Assembly: GCA_041725875.1 (NCBI GenBank)
Contig: JBGRQB010000053.1
Coordinates: 1 to 23,441, forward strand
Reading direction: 5' to 3'
Length of the DNA stretch: 23,441 nt
Source of the DNA: JBGRQB01 sp041725875
GTDB taxonomy: Bacteria > Bacteroidota > Ignavibacteria > Ignavibacteriales > Melioribacteraceae
Shown: in pieces, positions 1 to 9,284 of the stretch
Layout of the letters: every line of letters begins with the position of its first letter
Position numbering within the stretch: the first letter of the stretch is position 1
The notes under the pieces: model-generated
What the model was told of the DNA's origin: nothing
The model's input: only the letters and a program-made list of their open reading frames with translations
The model's database searches: none
Program-made: the position numbers and the translations under genes

Positions 1-70
1 AAGAATTGACACACATTTATAACTTCCTTGCATCGTACTGATTTTTTAAATCAAAAAACATTATTTGTTT

Positions 71-115
71 TACATTTATGAAAATAATAATTAGATTTCT
101 TCTACATTTATGAAA
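71..115. promoter_or_regulatory. Direct repeats upstream of padR, candidate operator
   Basis: The 13-mer TACATTTATGAAA occurs perfectly at 71-83 and 103-115, start to start 32 bp, about three helical turns. Each copy contains the small dyad CAT-TT-ATG. A weaker relative, ACATTTAT, lies at 13-20. The pair ends 32 bp before the padR start codon. PadR regulators commonly repress their own operon, often at sites with ATGT/ACAT-like arms, so autoregulation is a reasonable inference but not shown. No convincing -7/-33 promoter could be assigned here. Confidence 0.4.
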
Positions 116-147
116 GTTATTATAAAATTCATTCTACAGGATAATTT

Positions 148-468
148 ATGAAGTTAAAATATACTAGTTTAGGAGAACTTGAAGAGATTGTTTTACTCAT
201 TATCGGAATCTTGGATGATAATGCTTACGGGATATCGATAATGCAGGAAATAGAAAAGCAGGTTAAAAGAAAAATTTCAATCAGTGCTGTTCATACCGTT
301 GTTACAAGATTAGAATCAAAAGGATTTCTTAAGTCATCTCTTGGCGGTGAGACAAATGAACGCGGCGGAAGGAAAAAAAGATTTTTTGTACTGACAACCA
401 AAGGTAAAAAAGCTCTTGAAGAAGTGAAACAAATCAGAGAAAAACTTTGGGGTTTATTACCGGGATAA
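148..468 (+). CDS. PadR family transcriptional regulator
   Basis: A 106-residue protein of the short PadR class, a winged-helix DNA-binding repressor. The N-terminal stretch Gly-Glu-Leu-Glu-Glu-Ile-Val-Leu-Leu (residues 9-17), the segment AYGISIMQEIEKQ, and the recognition-helix and wing region around residues 45-85 (AVHTVVTRLESKGFL, then a Gly/Arg-rich wing ending RFFVLTTKGK) match the family from end to end. An AGG at 138-140 is 7 nt upstream of the ATG. The gene is followed 4 bp later by a large permease, a pairing often seen for PadR proteins and prefix-domain FtsX permeases, so it probably represses this two-gene operon. Effector unknown. Confidence 0.93.
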   Translation: MKLKYTSLGELEEIVLLIIGILDDNAYGISIMQEIEKQVKRKISISAVHTVVTRLESKGFLKSSLGGETNERGGRKKRFFVLTTKGKKALEEVKQIREKLWGLLPG

Positions 469-472
469 ATTT

Positions 473-3106
473 ATGAAAGACAACAAATACTCATCGCCTC
501 CTGAATTTTTATTAAGCTTGTTAAAATTATTCTGTTCACCAAAATATCTGCAAGAAATAACCGGTGACGTTGAAGAGTTATTTTTATTAAGGCAAGAGAA
601 ATATAGTTATTTCTTAAATGTACTCTTATTGTTTATCGATATTGTAAAGTTTTGCAGACCCACATTTTGGAGGTTTAACTATTTTAGTTTATCAGGGGGA
701 TTAATAATGTTATCAAACAATATCAAATTTGCGTTCAGAAATTTTATTAAACATCGATTCAATTCTGCAATTAATGTAATCGGTTTAACAATCAGTATTA
801 CCTGTATCCTTTATATATGTTCATATATTTATTATGAACTCAGTTTTGACAAACACATAAAAGACTCGGATCAAATTCACAGATTGACTACAGATGCTTC
901 TTTTATGGAGAAAATTATTAAAACCACTAAAGCAAGTACCATCAGCGGGAAAATTTTATATGATCGAGTTCCTGAAATAAAAGAGTTCACGCAAATCTCT
1001 CCTTATAAATCAGCAACTTTATCATATAATGGGAAAATCATTAACGAAGAAAAAACTTGCTCCGGCGATAGCAGTTTTGCTAAAATTTTTAATCCCGTAG
1101 TTCATTTTGGTGATTTTTCAGAAGCACTAAAAAATCCTGATGAAATCATAATATCACAATCATTATCATCAAAATTTTTCGATTCTGAAAATCCGGTTGG
1201 TAAAAAATTGAGAATGAACTCAGGAAAATATTTTACGATTGCCGGAGTGTTTGGTGACTTCCCTGCCAATACACATTTTAAACCAAATCTTTTATTCACA
1301 AGAGATTATCACCCTCAATCGGATTGGGCAAATGACAATGTAGTTATTTATTTAAAGTTGGAACCTGAGTGTAACATTGCACAGGTACAGAAAAAAATTG
1401 ATCGTGTAAATGAAAGCTACTTAATGAAAGATTTTGCAAAATATGGAATAGATGCAAATTCATTTAAGCAAAATAAAAATTATTACACACTGAAACTTCA
1501 GCCTTTTAACGATATACATCTTCATTCAAATTTGGCAGACGAATATGAACCAAATTCTGATATACAATATGTTTATATTTTTCAGATAATTGGAATTTTC
1601 ATTCTGGTTATTGCATCGATAAACTTTATTAATTTATCAACTGCACGAACCACATTGAGAGCAAAAGAAGTCGGGATCAAAAAAGTTATGGGTTCTTCAA
1701 GAAAAGAACTTGTTGTTCAGTTTTTACTGGAATCTGTAATTACAAGTTTAATTTCATTTATACTTGCCTTAATAATTTTTAGTTTTGGTTTCGAACTGTT
1801 CAATTCTTTTCTGGGATTAAGTTTTAACAATCTTTTGTTTTCCGAATACAATTTACTTTTAGCCATTTTGCTTATTATTATCCTTGTAGGATTTATTGCC
1901 GGAAGTTTTCCTGCGTTTGTTTTATCTTCTTTTTCACCGATAAAAGCATTGAAGAACAATCTTAAACTTTCCTCCAAAAGTATTTTAAGAAACGGTCTGG
2001 TTACTTTGCAGCTTGTGATATCAATGATTTTAATTGTTTCAACATTTATTGTTTTTCAGCAAATTGATTACATCCAAAATAAGAGTCTTGGTTTTGAAAA
2101 AGAACAAACAATTATTTTTGAAAACACAAACGGACCAAGTTCCACTATACAGCTTCTTAAAGAGAAACTCCTAGAACATAAAAATGTAGTAAACGCCACA
2201 GTGACAAACTTTATTCCTACAAGTAAAAATCGTCATACTTCTGTCTTTTTCCCGGATGGAAATGTTAATGACAGTCGCACATTAATTCAGCAATTATGGG
2301 CAATTGATTTTGATTACATTGAAACATTGGGAATTAAGTTAGTTAAAGGAAGAAATTTTAACAAAGCATTTGGAACCGATTCATCTTCAATTATAATTAA
2401 TGAAGCTTGTGCAAAACATTTTGGATTTGATAATCCTTTTAATCATACTTTATCACGAGTTGGAGATAATGACAAATTAGTTCATTATAAAATAATTGGA
2501 ATAGTAAACGATTTTCACTTTGAATCATTTAAAGAGGTTATCAGACCATTAGTATTAATGCCTAAAGTGAACAACCGCAATATCGCAATTAAAATAAACG
2601 GGAATCCCGAAGAAGTATTAAATCATGCAAAAATGCATTGGCATGATATTATACCTCATAAAGTATTTAATTATAAATTTCTGGATGAACAATTTGCCCA
2701 TTTGTACGATTCAGAACTGCGAGTCGGGAAACTTATGAGTATATTTGCTTTGCTTGCAATTATCATTGCTGCTTTAGGTTTGCTTGGTTTAGTTACATTC
2801 AGTATTGAGCGTAAAACAAAAGAAATTGGAATTCGTAAAGTTATGGGTGCGAACACATTTTCGATTTTCCATTTACTGACAAAAGATTATTTTATTCTGA
2901 TACTCTGTTCTATTTTGGTGTCACTTCCCTTGTCATATTATGTAATTCAATTATGGATTTCCGGTTATGCCTATAAAACTGATTTTTCATTCTGGGCTTT
3001 TCTTTTGTCAGGAACAATCTGTACTTCAATTGTTTTAATCATAATTTTATTCCAAACATTAAAAACGTCGTCAATAAATCCTATTGAGATTATTAAGTAT
3101 GAATAA
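473..3106 (+). CDS. FtsX/MacB-type ABC transporter permease with N-terminal prefix domain
   Basis: An 877-residue inner-membrane protein. Residues 1-75 form a 'permease prefix' segment (PPEFLLSLLKLF, then EITGDVEELF, then a hydrophobic helix near 46-60), a domain that accompanies PadR-linked permeases. From residue 80 it follows the usual MacB/FtsX plan: N-terminal membrane helix (about 98-120), periplasmic MacB-like domain, FtsX core with three helices (about 365-490) carrying EVGIKKVMGSSRKEL, then a second half with helix near 507-528, a periplasmic domain and a final FtsX core carrying EIGIRKVMGAN. It ends in NPIEIIKYE, typical of the family. Such permeases partner an ABC ATPase (MacB/LolD-like) in lipid, lipoprotein or peptide export, but none is encoded in the window. 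It lies 4 bp after padR and is probably co-transcribed with it. A second possible start is the internal Met80, where most family members without the prefix begin, but the prefix is clearly coding. Substrate unknown. Confidence 0.9.
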   Translation: MKDNKYSSPPEFLLSLLKLFCSPKYLQEITGDVEELFLLRQEKYSYFLNVLLLFIDIVKFCRPTFWRFNYFSLSGGLIMLSNNIKFAFRNFIKHRFNSAINVIGLTISITCILYICSYIYYELSFDKHIKDSDQIHRLTTDASFMEKIIKTTKASTISGKILYDRVPEIKEFTQISPYKSATLSYNGKIINEEKTCSGDSSFAKIFNPVVHFGDFSEALKNPDEIIISQSLSSKFFDSENPVGKKLRMNSGKYFTIAGVFGDFPANTHFKPNLLFTRDYHPQSDWANDNVVIYLKLEPECNIAQVQKKIDRVNESYLMKDFAKYGIDANSFKQNKNYYTLKLQPFNDIHLHSNLADEYEPNSDIQYVYIFQIIGIFILVIASINFINLSTARTTLRAKEVGIKKVMGSSRKELVVQFLLESVITSLISFILALIIFSFGFELFNSFLGLSFNNLLFSEYNLLLAILLIIILVGFIAGSFPAFVLSSFSPIKALKNNLKLSSKSILRNGLVTLQLVISMILIVSTFIVFQQIDYIQNKSLGFEKEQTIIFENTNGPSSTIQLLKEKLLEHKNVVNATVTNFIPTSKNRHTSVFFPDGNVNDSRTLIQQLWAIDFDYIETLGIKLVKGRNFNKAFGTDSSSIIINEACAKHFGFDNPFNHTLSRVGDNDKLVHYKIIGIVNDFHFESFKEVIRPLVLMPKVNNRNIAIKINGNPEEVLNHAKMHWHDIIPHKVFNYKFLDEQFAHLYDSELRVGKLMSIFALLAIIIAALGLLGLVTFSIERKTKEIGIRKVMGANTFSIFHLLTKDYFILILCSILVSLPLSYYVIQLWISGYAYKTDFSFWAFLLSGTICTSIVLIIILFQTLKTSSINPIEIIKYE

Positions 3107-3161
3107 GTATATCTTGATTTTGGGTTCCATTTATAGGATGAATTACAATGTATGCTGTTTT

Positions 3162-4229
3162 CTAAATTTGCTTAATTGGAGAGTTATGCTTTATCCTAAA
3201 TAATTCTGTTTCAACTTTTTTCCCTTTTAATCTGAAAACACCAACTGATTCAAAATTATTTTGATCAATTGATAATTTAAATTTCGACACCAGATCACCG
3301 GAAATTAAAACCTGTTCTTTAAGTCGGGTACATTTAGAACATATTCTTGCTGTGGTATTTACAGCATCACCGTGAAATGCAATATCTCTTCTTAAAATTC
3401 CTCCAACCTCGGCAATTGCAACTTCGCCATAATGATATCCGGCTTTGAAACTTGGGAAAACGTTATAGTTTTTTTCAAAATATTCTCTTAGTTCATTTAA
3501 CCTGTTTTCAAACAAGTAGTAAAACTTAAGAGCATTTAAATCTTTTAAACCTGATTTCAATGACCAGACAATCACAACTTCGTCACCAACATATTGATAA
3601 ATATCACCATTTGTTTCTAACACAAACTCATCTAATTCTTTATAAATATCTTGAATAAAATTACTGTATTTAGAATAGCCCAATTTTTCGGCATAACTTG
3701 TTGATGAAATAAGATCCATAAACATAAAAATTCTGACATCTTTAACAGGTTCATCTATTCTTTTGAAAATATACTTTTTAACAGTCCCTTTAATAATTCT
3801 GGTACGAAATTGCACCAGCAGATATCGAATAGTTAAAAACATAAAAAATGAAAAAACAATTGTATAAATATTTTTTGGTAACGTTTTATAAATATCTATT
3901 TTTTGAATTTCATCAATGGTTAGTTCTTTGTTGAAAATCAGGTCAATGTAAACTAAAAACATTGCTGTGACGGCAAAAACTATGGCAGTATATATAAATC
4001 CGAATAAAATTTGATATGGAGTACCCAGATAAGTATAGATTTTTTTACTTAACAATAATTCATAGAATATTACCATTATCGAAAATAATGTAACTCCGGC
4101 TAACAAATTAATAAACGCAATATCTTTGAAGTCATTTGTAGTTATTATTACAATAAAAAAAACAAAGAAAAATATTAGAGTATAAATAATTTCTTTTATG
4201 CGATATTTTGTTACATAACTTAGTGACAT
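3162..4229 (-). CDS. Membrane-anchored class III adenylate/guanylate cyclase
   Basis: A 355-residue protein with four predicted membrane helices (about 16-31, 38-59, 74-99, 121-140) followed by a cytoplasmic class III nucleotidyl cyclase domain (about 163-348). The catalytic set looks complete: metal-binding Asp172 (FMFMDLISST) and Asp216 (YVGDEVVIVW), purine-selecting Lys262 (FKAGYHYGEV) and Asp288 (GDAVN), and the transition-state pair Asn291/Arg295 (NTTAR). The Lys-Asp pair is the adenylate-type combination, so cAMP is the predicted product; that is inference from family knowledge. It begins 4 bp after the tetR at 4234, with GGAAAG overlapping the end of that gene, and is the last gene of the efflux cluster. 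The padR-permease operon converges on it across 55 bp with no obvious terminator. No cAMP receptor (CRP) gene is present in the window. Confidence 0.9.
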   Translation of the reverse strand: MSLSYVTKYRIKEIIYTLIFFFVFFIVIITTNDFKDIAFINLLAGVTLFSIMVIFYELLLSKKIYTYLGTPYQILFGFIYTAIVFAVTAMFLVYIDLIFNKELTIDEIQKIDIYKTLPKNIYTIVFSFFMFLTIRYLLVQFRTRIIKGTVKKYIFKRIDEPVKDVRIFMFMDLISSTSYAEKLGYSKYSNFIQDIYKELDEFVLETNGDIYQYVGDEVVIVWSLKSGLKDLNALKFYYLFENRLNELREYFEKNYNVFPSFKAGYHYGEVAIAEVGGILRRDIAFHGDAVNTTARICSKCTRLKEQVLISGDLVSKFKLSIDQNNFESVGVFRLKGKKVETELFRIKHNSPIKQI

Positions 4230-4233
4230 CTAT

Positions 4234-4878
4234 TTAGCTTTCCGACTTGCAATTGCTGCTATCATTGTTTGAAATCAATCTTGTTCTGCATATAATCATT
4301 TCAGTGATTTGTTCTGCACAGCTATTTAGAGAGATAATCTTCTGATTAAAAATCCAATTTTCAATAACTCCAATTATTGATGTCATCAAAACAAATGTAA
4401 AAGATTTTGTATCTAAAGATTTTTTTATCTCTCCTTTTAATTTAGCTTTATCCAAAACATCTTTAATTGAATTAAAATCTTTATAAAACCTGAAATTAAA
4501 ATCATTCTTAAATTCTTCTATGTTATTTATAGCTCTGAGCTTCATAACTACTTCTGTGTAAATTCTAAACTCCTGATCTTTCTCAAGATGGTTAAAAAAA
4601 GTATTCAAACAATCAGTCAGTTTACAGATAGAATCACTTGATCCGTTGTATAAATCTTTCAGAAGGATCTCGTCAATAAACTCATTATATCTTTCAACAA
4701 TATTTCTACACAATTCTAATTTATTACCGAAATTATGATAGATCGCACCGCGGGTTACTCCCGCGGCTTTTGCTATATCTTCAAGACTTGTATTATAAAA
4801 TCCGTTTTTACTAAAAATCTGAGCACCAATTTTTATCAGCTCATTTTTTCTTTCCAAAGATTTTGATTTGTCACTCAT
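4234..4878 (-). CDS. TetR/AcrR family regulator, downstream copy
   Basis: A 214-residue TetR-family repressor. The N-terminal helix-turn-helix (residues 12-55) reads SLEDIAKAAGVTRGAIYHNFGNK, the classic AcrR/TtgR-like signature, and the C-terminal part (60-205) is an all-helical ligand-binding and dimerisation domain with a AcrR-like layout. It starts 12 bp after the TolC-type gene and ends 4 bp before the cyclase, so it belongs to the efflux transcription unit. A weak GGA precedes the ATG. This is the second TetR of the same cluster; it is not a close copy of the one at 10378, as the two share only the family HTH pattern. It may sense pump substrates and regulate this operon or another target; no operator could be linked to it. 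Confidence 0.92.
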   Translation of the reverse strand: MSDKSKSLERKNELIKIGAQIFSKNGFYNTSLEDIAKAAGVTRGAIYHNFGNKLELCRNIVERYNEFIDEILLKDLYNGSSDSICKLTDCLNTFFNHLEKDQEFRIYTEVVMKLRAINNIEEFKNDFNFRFYKDFNSIKDVLDKAKLKGEIKKSLDTKSFTFVLMTSIIGVIENWIFNQKIISLNSCAEQITEMIICRTRLISNNDSSNCKSES

Positions 4879-4890
4879 ATTTAATCCGGT

Positions 4891-6183
4891 TTATAAATCA
4901 CTTCCTGTTACCTGTAAATAAACAGCAATCTGAATCTTGTAACTGGCTTTTGCTTCAATTAATCTATCCAGCGATTCTTGATATTTTGCTTTTGCTTGCA
5001 GAAGATCAGAAATTTCTGTAAGTCCGTTATTATAACTATCTTCATTCAAACTTAAATTCTCAGTTGTTTGTTCAACAGTTTCTTCTGCTAAATTTACCTG
5101 TTTATATTTTTCAACTAAATCGTTCCAGGCTTTATGAATTTGCAGCACCATTAACTCCTTAGAATCTTTCATTTGATTTACTGCAATCTGTTCCTTTATT
5201 TCTCTTTCACTCAAAGCATGTGAACCACCCCACCAGTCAGATATAGGAATCGATACATTTCCCATAAATGATGTATAAAATTCACCTTCATTATCCAGAA
5301 CATCTAAGTAAAATCCATTTACTCCTACGCTTAATGTCGGCAATAATTCACCGCGTGTCAAATCAGTTTTCAGTTCCTCTGCTTTAACACCTTTTTCCAG
5401 TAACCGAGTTTCTTTTCTTTTCGAAAGAGCTTTAACCGGATCTACAAAAAACTGCTCAGGTAAAGATAGTGTGGTAATAACATCTTCAAAAAGAGAATTC
5501 TTATCCATAGGTAAACCAATATATTGACACAATGCTAACCTTGATAATTCTATTCCATTTTCAAGTTTGGTTTTATTTATTTTCACTTCGCTTTGACTAA
5601 TTTTCACTTTCAGTAAATCATTTCTTGTTGCCAGTCCGGCTGCTTTTGCATCACTTACCTGTTTGTAAAGTTTTGTTAAAAGATTTTCATAACTTATTAT
5701 TGTTTTATGTTTTTCTTTTAATTCAATAAGCTGCCAGAAAAGTTGTTCAGTATTTTTCAAAACCTCATTTCTGATTAAAGCTTTAGATAAAGTTTTTACA
5801 TCAATATCCAGTTCAGCAAGTTCATTCCCTGTTTTTATTCTTCCGCCAGTATACAATGGCTGCATTAAATTTACTGAACCGGATAAAACTTCATCCAGTA
5901 CAGGCAAACTTAAAACATTCCCATCCAGATTTAATTTGTTTACCATTAGTTTATCGCTGGATTTAAAATAGTTTCCGCTAATGCTCAAATTAGGAAAATA
6001 TTTTGTATAAGCATTTTTTTTAGCTTCTTCAGCGGCGTTTACAGATAAGGTACTGTTATTAAGTTTTATATTATTCTTAAGAGCTAATTTTTTGCAATCG
6101 TTCAGCGAATATTTATTTTGTGCAAACACCAAAGATCCAATTAACAGAAATGGTGTGATATATTTTATTATAGATTGAAACAT
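4891..6183 (-). CDS. TolC-family outer-membrane efflux channel
   Basis: An outer-membrane factor of about 430 residues, the exit duct of a tripartite pump. It has a Sec signal peptide (residues 1-21, hydrophobic core ending SLVFA), then YSLNDCKKLALKNN typical of the OEP N-terminus, the motif QPLYTGGRIK before the first periplasmic helical hairpin, and a second hairpin ending NGLTEISDLLQAKAKYQES. Length and the internal duplication match the family. I chose the start at 6183 because a strong GAGGAAAG lies 4 nt before it and the signal peptide then starts at its normal point; an in-frame ATG at 6204 would add seven residues in front of the signal peptide. It follows the RND gene by 22 bp and so is the dedicated channel of that pump. 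Confidence 0.93.
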   Translation of the reverse strand: MFQSIIKYITPFLLIGSLVFAQNKYSLNDCKKLALKNNIKLNNSTLSVNAAEEAKKNAYTKYFPNLSISGNYFKSSDKLMVNKLNLDGNVLSLPVLDEVLSGSVNLMQPLYTGGRIKTGNELAELDIDVKTLSKALIRNEVLKNTEQLFWQLIELKEKHKTIISYENLLTKLYKQVSDAKAAGLATRNDLLKVKISQSEVKINKTKLENGIELSRLALCQYIGLPMDKNSLFEDVITTLSLPEQFFVDPVKALSKRKETRLLEKGVKAEELKTDLTRGELLPTLSVGVNGFYLDVLDNEGEFYTSFMGNVSIPISDWWGGSHALSEREIKEQIAVNQMKDSKELMVLQIHKAWNDLVEKYKQVNLAEETVEQTTENLSLNEDSYNNGLTEISDLLQAKAKYQESLDRLIEAKASYKIQIAVYLQVTGSDL

Positions 6184-6205
6184 TATTCTTTCCTCGAAAA
6201 TCAAT

Positions 6206-9200
6206 TTATATTTCCATTATTTTATAATAGATCACCGGTAATATTAAAAGTGTAAGGGCCAACGAGAATGACAAACCAAAAAATATTACTGTACCCAGTG
6301 GTCCCCAAAGCGGTGACCCGCTGAAAATCATAGGAACAACTCCAATTGCAGCGGCAGCAGCTGTTAAAAATATTGGTCTCATCCTTCTTTTACCCGCTGC
6401 AACTGCCGCTTCGAAGAATGACAAATTATTTTTGTTTCTAATCTCTTCTGCATAATCAACTAAAATAATACCGTTCCTTACAACCATTCCGCACAGACTC
6501 ATTATTCCCATAAATGCAGTAAAGCCAAATGGATAACCGGTAATTAACAAGCCGATTACTGCTCCAAATAAACTTAGAGGCATAGTGGTCATAATAATTA
6601 TTGTTAGTTTAATATTTTTGAACTGGAATAATATTATGAAGAAAATCAAAAACACGCTGGTTCCCAGTGAAATTGCCATTGGTGTGTAGTTTTTAAATTC
6701 CTCTTCAAGTTCACCACCATAAGAAATATTAACTCCCCGGGGTAATTCCAGTTTATCTATTAATGGTTTAATATTATCAAGAATTCTCGAAGCATTATAC
6801 GCTATATCTACATCGGCTTTAAGTGTAAGAGTTCTTTCTCCATTTCTTCGAACTATTTGTCCTTCAGTCCATTCCGATTGAAGATTTACTATTTGTCTGG
6901 CAGGCAGCGTAGAAAGCATTATAGGAGAAGAAATATAATGATCTCTTATATCTCCGTAATCATCACGGTCATTTTTTTCTTTTTTAAGAACAACATCTAT
7001 TGGATAATCACCTTCCCAGATTGTTGCAATTGGAATACCTTTCATTCCCATAGCAAGTGTATATGCTACAAAAGCTTTTGTAAATCCAAGTCGGTTTGCT
7101 TCATCTTCTCTTACATCGACTCTAATTCCGTTACGCATATCTTTAAAATCATCTCGAATCCAGGTAATTCCTTTTTCATTTTGCATCAGTTCTTTTATCT
7201 GATCTCTTACAAGTTTGACTTCAGAAATATTTTCTCCTGTAATTCTTACTTCAATCGGGGCATCGCTTCCCAACATATGAAGCTGCTTCATTTTTAGATG
7301 GGCATTTGGAAAGGCTTCACTATATTTATCATTGTATTCTTTTAGCAATTCAACTGTTGTATTTTTTGATGTTGTATTAACAATCATCTGTGCATAATTT
7401 TTTGAGGGCATCTTTGGAGCATAAACAGTATGAAATCTGGGAGAACTTGACCCAACGAATGATGTAACATCTTTGACTCTGCTGTCATTCAGCAAAATCT
7501 TTTCAAATTTTGATACAATCGAATCTGTTTGTGTTAAAGAAGATCCTTCCTTTAAATAAATTTCAACTGCAAACTGATCTCGTTCTACCTGTGGGAATAA
7601 TTGTCGTGGTAACTGAGATGCTATTATTATTGCAAGAACAACAGTAATTCCGGAAAACATAATATTAAATTTCGGATGCAGTACAATTTTATCTAGGAGT
7701 CTGTTATAGTAATTTTGAAGTTTATCAAGCAGTGATTTTTTGTTATCCCCTTCTTTCGGTTGCTCTTGTTTTAATCCTTTTTTAATTAAAACAAAATTCA
7801 TATAAGGAACTAATAAAATTGCAACTAAAAGAGATGTTCCTAGAGTAATAGCCACAGTAACAGGAAATTCTAATATAAAATCTTTACTCATTCCATTTAA
7901 GAATATAGCAAGCGGAGCAAATGCGCTTACTATTGCCAGAGTTGCTGTAAAAACCGGCACAAACATTTCCGTTGAACTTTTCCAGGCAGCTTCCCAAATA
8001 TCAACGCCGTGATCAAGTTTTTCAACATAGTTATCAATAACTACAATTGAGTTATCAACTACCATTCCGAGTACAACAATTAGTGCTGCCAGAGTTACTG
8101 TATTTAATTCAATTCCGGCTGAAAATAAAAAGCCCATAGAAATAAGAATTGAAATTGGAATAGTAAAACCTGCAACAGATGCAACTCTTAAAGGAAGCAG
8201 CAACATTGTTACAATAATTACAGCAAGAATTGCCATAAAAAACTCAAAGAAAAAATTCATTACAGAGTTATAAACTACTTTAGGTTGATTTGCAATTTTA
8301 GAAATTACAATATCGTCGGGTATCTTTTGTTTAGCTTTTTCTATTGCTTCATCTAATTTATCTCCAAAGGCAACTATATTATTTCCGGAGTGCATTTCAA
8401 GAGAAAGAACAAGAGATTTCGCACCATTATATTTTACATACGAATCAGGATCATCATATTCTCTTACAATTGTTGCAATATCTTTCATTCTTATAACACT
8501 GCCGGTTGGATCCGTATAAATAATCTGCTCAGCAATATCATTTTCAGTTTTATATCGCGAAGGAACATGAATTGGATAAATTAAGTTATTATCATCCAGA
8601 TCACCGGCGTAAGTTATTGGCCCTTCAGTTTTAATAGCACCTAAAAGAAAATTTAGTGAAAAGTTGTAATGCTGAAACTTATCATCTTCTAAGTAAACAC
8701 CTATCTTTTCTTTTTGCAGACCCAACTGTTTAATTTTTGATACTTCTTCTAACTTTCTTAATTCCGTATCAAGAATTTCCAGATAATCTTCCAGTTCTTT
8801 GTATGTTCTTTTTTCAGATTGAATAGTTAATAAAACTGCCGAAGTTTCTCCAAAGTCGGAGTTTGCAAAAAGAGCCAAAACTTCAGGAGGAAGCTGCTGC
8901 TGTTTTAACTCATTTAATCCGTGCTTAATTTTTGACCAAAAAATATCAGGTTCTTTAACACCTTCCTGAACTTCTGCAAAAATTATCATCATTCCTTCTT
9001 TGGAAATTGAATAGGTTTCGGCTCTGTCAATTTCTTCAAATTCAAATAAAAACTTCTCTACTTTATCAGTTAACTGCTCCTCAACTTCTTCTGAGCTGGC
9101 ACCCGGATATACTCCAATAATTAATCCCTCACGAATTGTGAAAATCGGAAATTCCTGTCTGGGCATAATAACTAGTGCAGCAATACCAAAAATTATTAAG

Positions 9201-9271
9201 ATAGCAGTTATAAGAAGCGTAATCTGTTTGTACTTCATTGCTGTTTCTATTAAATTAAACTTTGTCTTCAT
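6206..9271 (-). CDS. RND efflux pump, inner-membrane permease (first system)
   Basis: An RND transporter of about 1021 residues (COG0841, AcrB-like superfamily): a membrane helix near the N-terminus, a large periplasmic porter loop with PGASSEEVEEQL, a block of helices (about 335-500), a second periplasmic loop and a final helix block (about 870-1020). Proton-relay positions differ from AcrB: counted from the upstream ATG at 9283, TM4 has Asp410-Asn411 (VVDNSIVVIDN) where AcrB has Asp-Asp, and TM10 has Arg936 (VVRNGIILVDY) where AcrB has Lys. I prefer the start at 9271, giving MKTKFNLIETA, because it is preceded by GGTGG; the ATG at 9283 has no Shine-Dalgarno. It lies between its adaptor and its TolC-type channel, so a full tripartite exporter is encoded. 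Substrate cannot be assigned; amphiphilic or toxic small molecules are the default guess. Confidence 0.93.
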   Translation of the reverse strand: MKTKFNLIETAMKYKQITLLITAILIIFGIAALVIMPRQEFPIFTIREGLIIGVYPGASSEEVEEQLTDKVEKFLFEFEEIDRAETYSISKEGMMIIFAEVQEGVKEPDIFWSKIKHGLNELKQQQLPPEVLALFANSDFGETSAVLLTIQSEKRTYKELEDYLEILDTELRKLEEVSKIKQLGLQKEKIGVYLEDDKFQHYNFSLNFLLGAIKTEGPITYAGDLDDNNLIYPIHVPSRYKTENDIAEQIIYTDPTGSVIRMKDIATIVREYDDPDSYVKYNGAKSLVLSLEMHSGNNIVAFGDKLDEAIEKAKQKIPDDIVISKIANQPKVVYNSVMNFFFEFFMAILAVIIVTMLLLPLRVASVAGFTIPISILISMGFLFSAGIELNTVTLAALIVVLGMVVDNSIVVIDNYVEKLDHGVDIWEAAWKSSTEMFVPVFTATLAIVSAFAPLAIFLNGMSKDFILEFPVTVAITLGTSLLVAILLVPYMNFVLIKKGLKQEQPKEGDNKKSLLDKLQNYYNRLLDKIVLHPKFNIMFSGITVVLAIIIASQLPRQLFPQVERDQFAVEIYLKEGSSLTQTDSIVSKFEKILLNDSRVKDVTSFVGSSSPRFHTVYAPKMPSKNYAQMIVNTTSKNTTVELLKEYNDKYSEAFPNAHLKMKQLHMLGSDAPIEVRITGENISEVKLVRDQIKELMQNEKGITWIRDDFKDMRNGIRVDVREDEANRLGFTKAFVAYTLAMGMKGIPIATIWEGDYPIDVVLKKEKNDRDDYGDIRDHYISSPIMLSTLPARQIVNLQSEWTEGQIVRRNGERTLTLKADVDIAYNASRILDNIKPLIDKLELPRGVNISYGGELEEEFKNYTPMAISLGTSVFLIFFIILFQFKNIKLTIIIMTTMPLSLFGAVIGLLITGYPFGFTAFMGIMSLCGMVVRNGIILVDYAEEIRNKNNLSFFEAAVAAGKRRMRPIFLTAAAAAIGVVPMIFSGSPLWGPLGTVIFFGLSFSLALTLLILPVIYYKIMEI

Positions 9272-9284
9272 TCCCACCACCATT

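Noticed and set aside
3107..3161. A shared terminator between the converging permease and cyclase genes
   Set aside because: The 55-bp gap has no stem with a U-tract that I can find on either strand.
6857..7297. 146-residue open frame on the plus strand
   Set aside because: It lies antisense inside the first RND gene; its Phe/Ser/Cys-rich composition is what the reverse complement of AT-rich membrane-protein coding sequence gives.
6206..9271. Assignment of the first RND pump as a metal exporter (CzcA/CusA) because TM4 has a single Asp
   Set aside because: The rest of the helix motifs and the adaptor lack obvious metal-binding Met, His or Cys clusters, and no metal-linked gene is nearby; the residue change alone is not enough.
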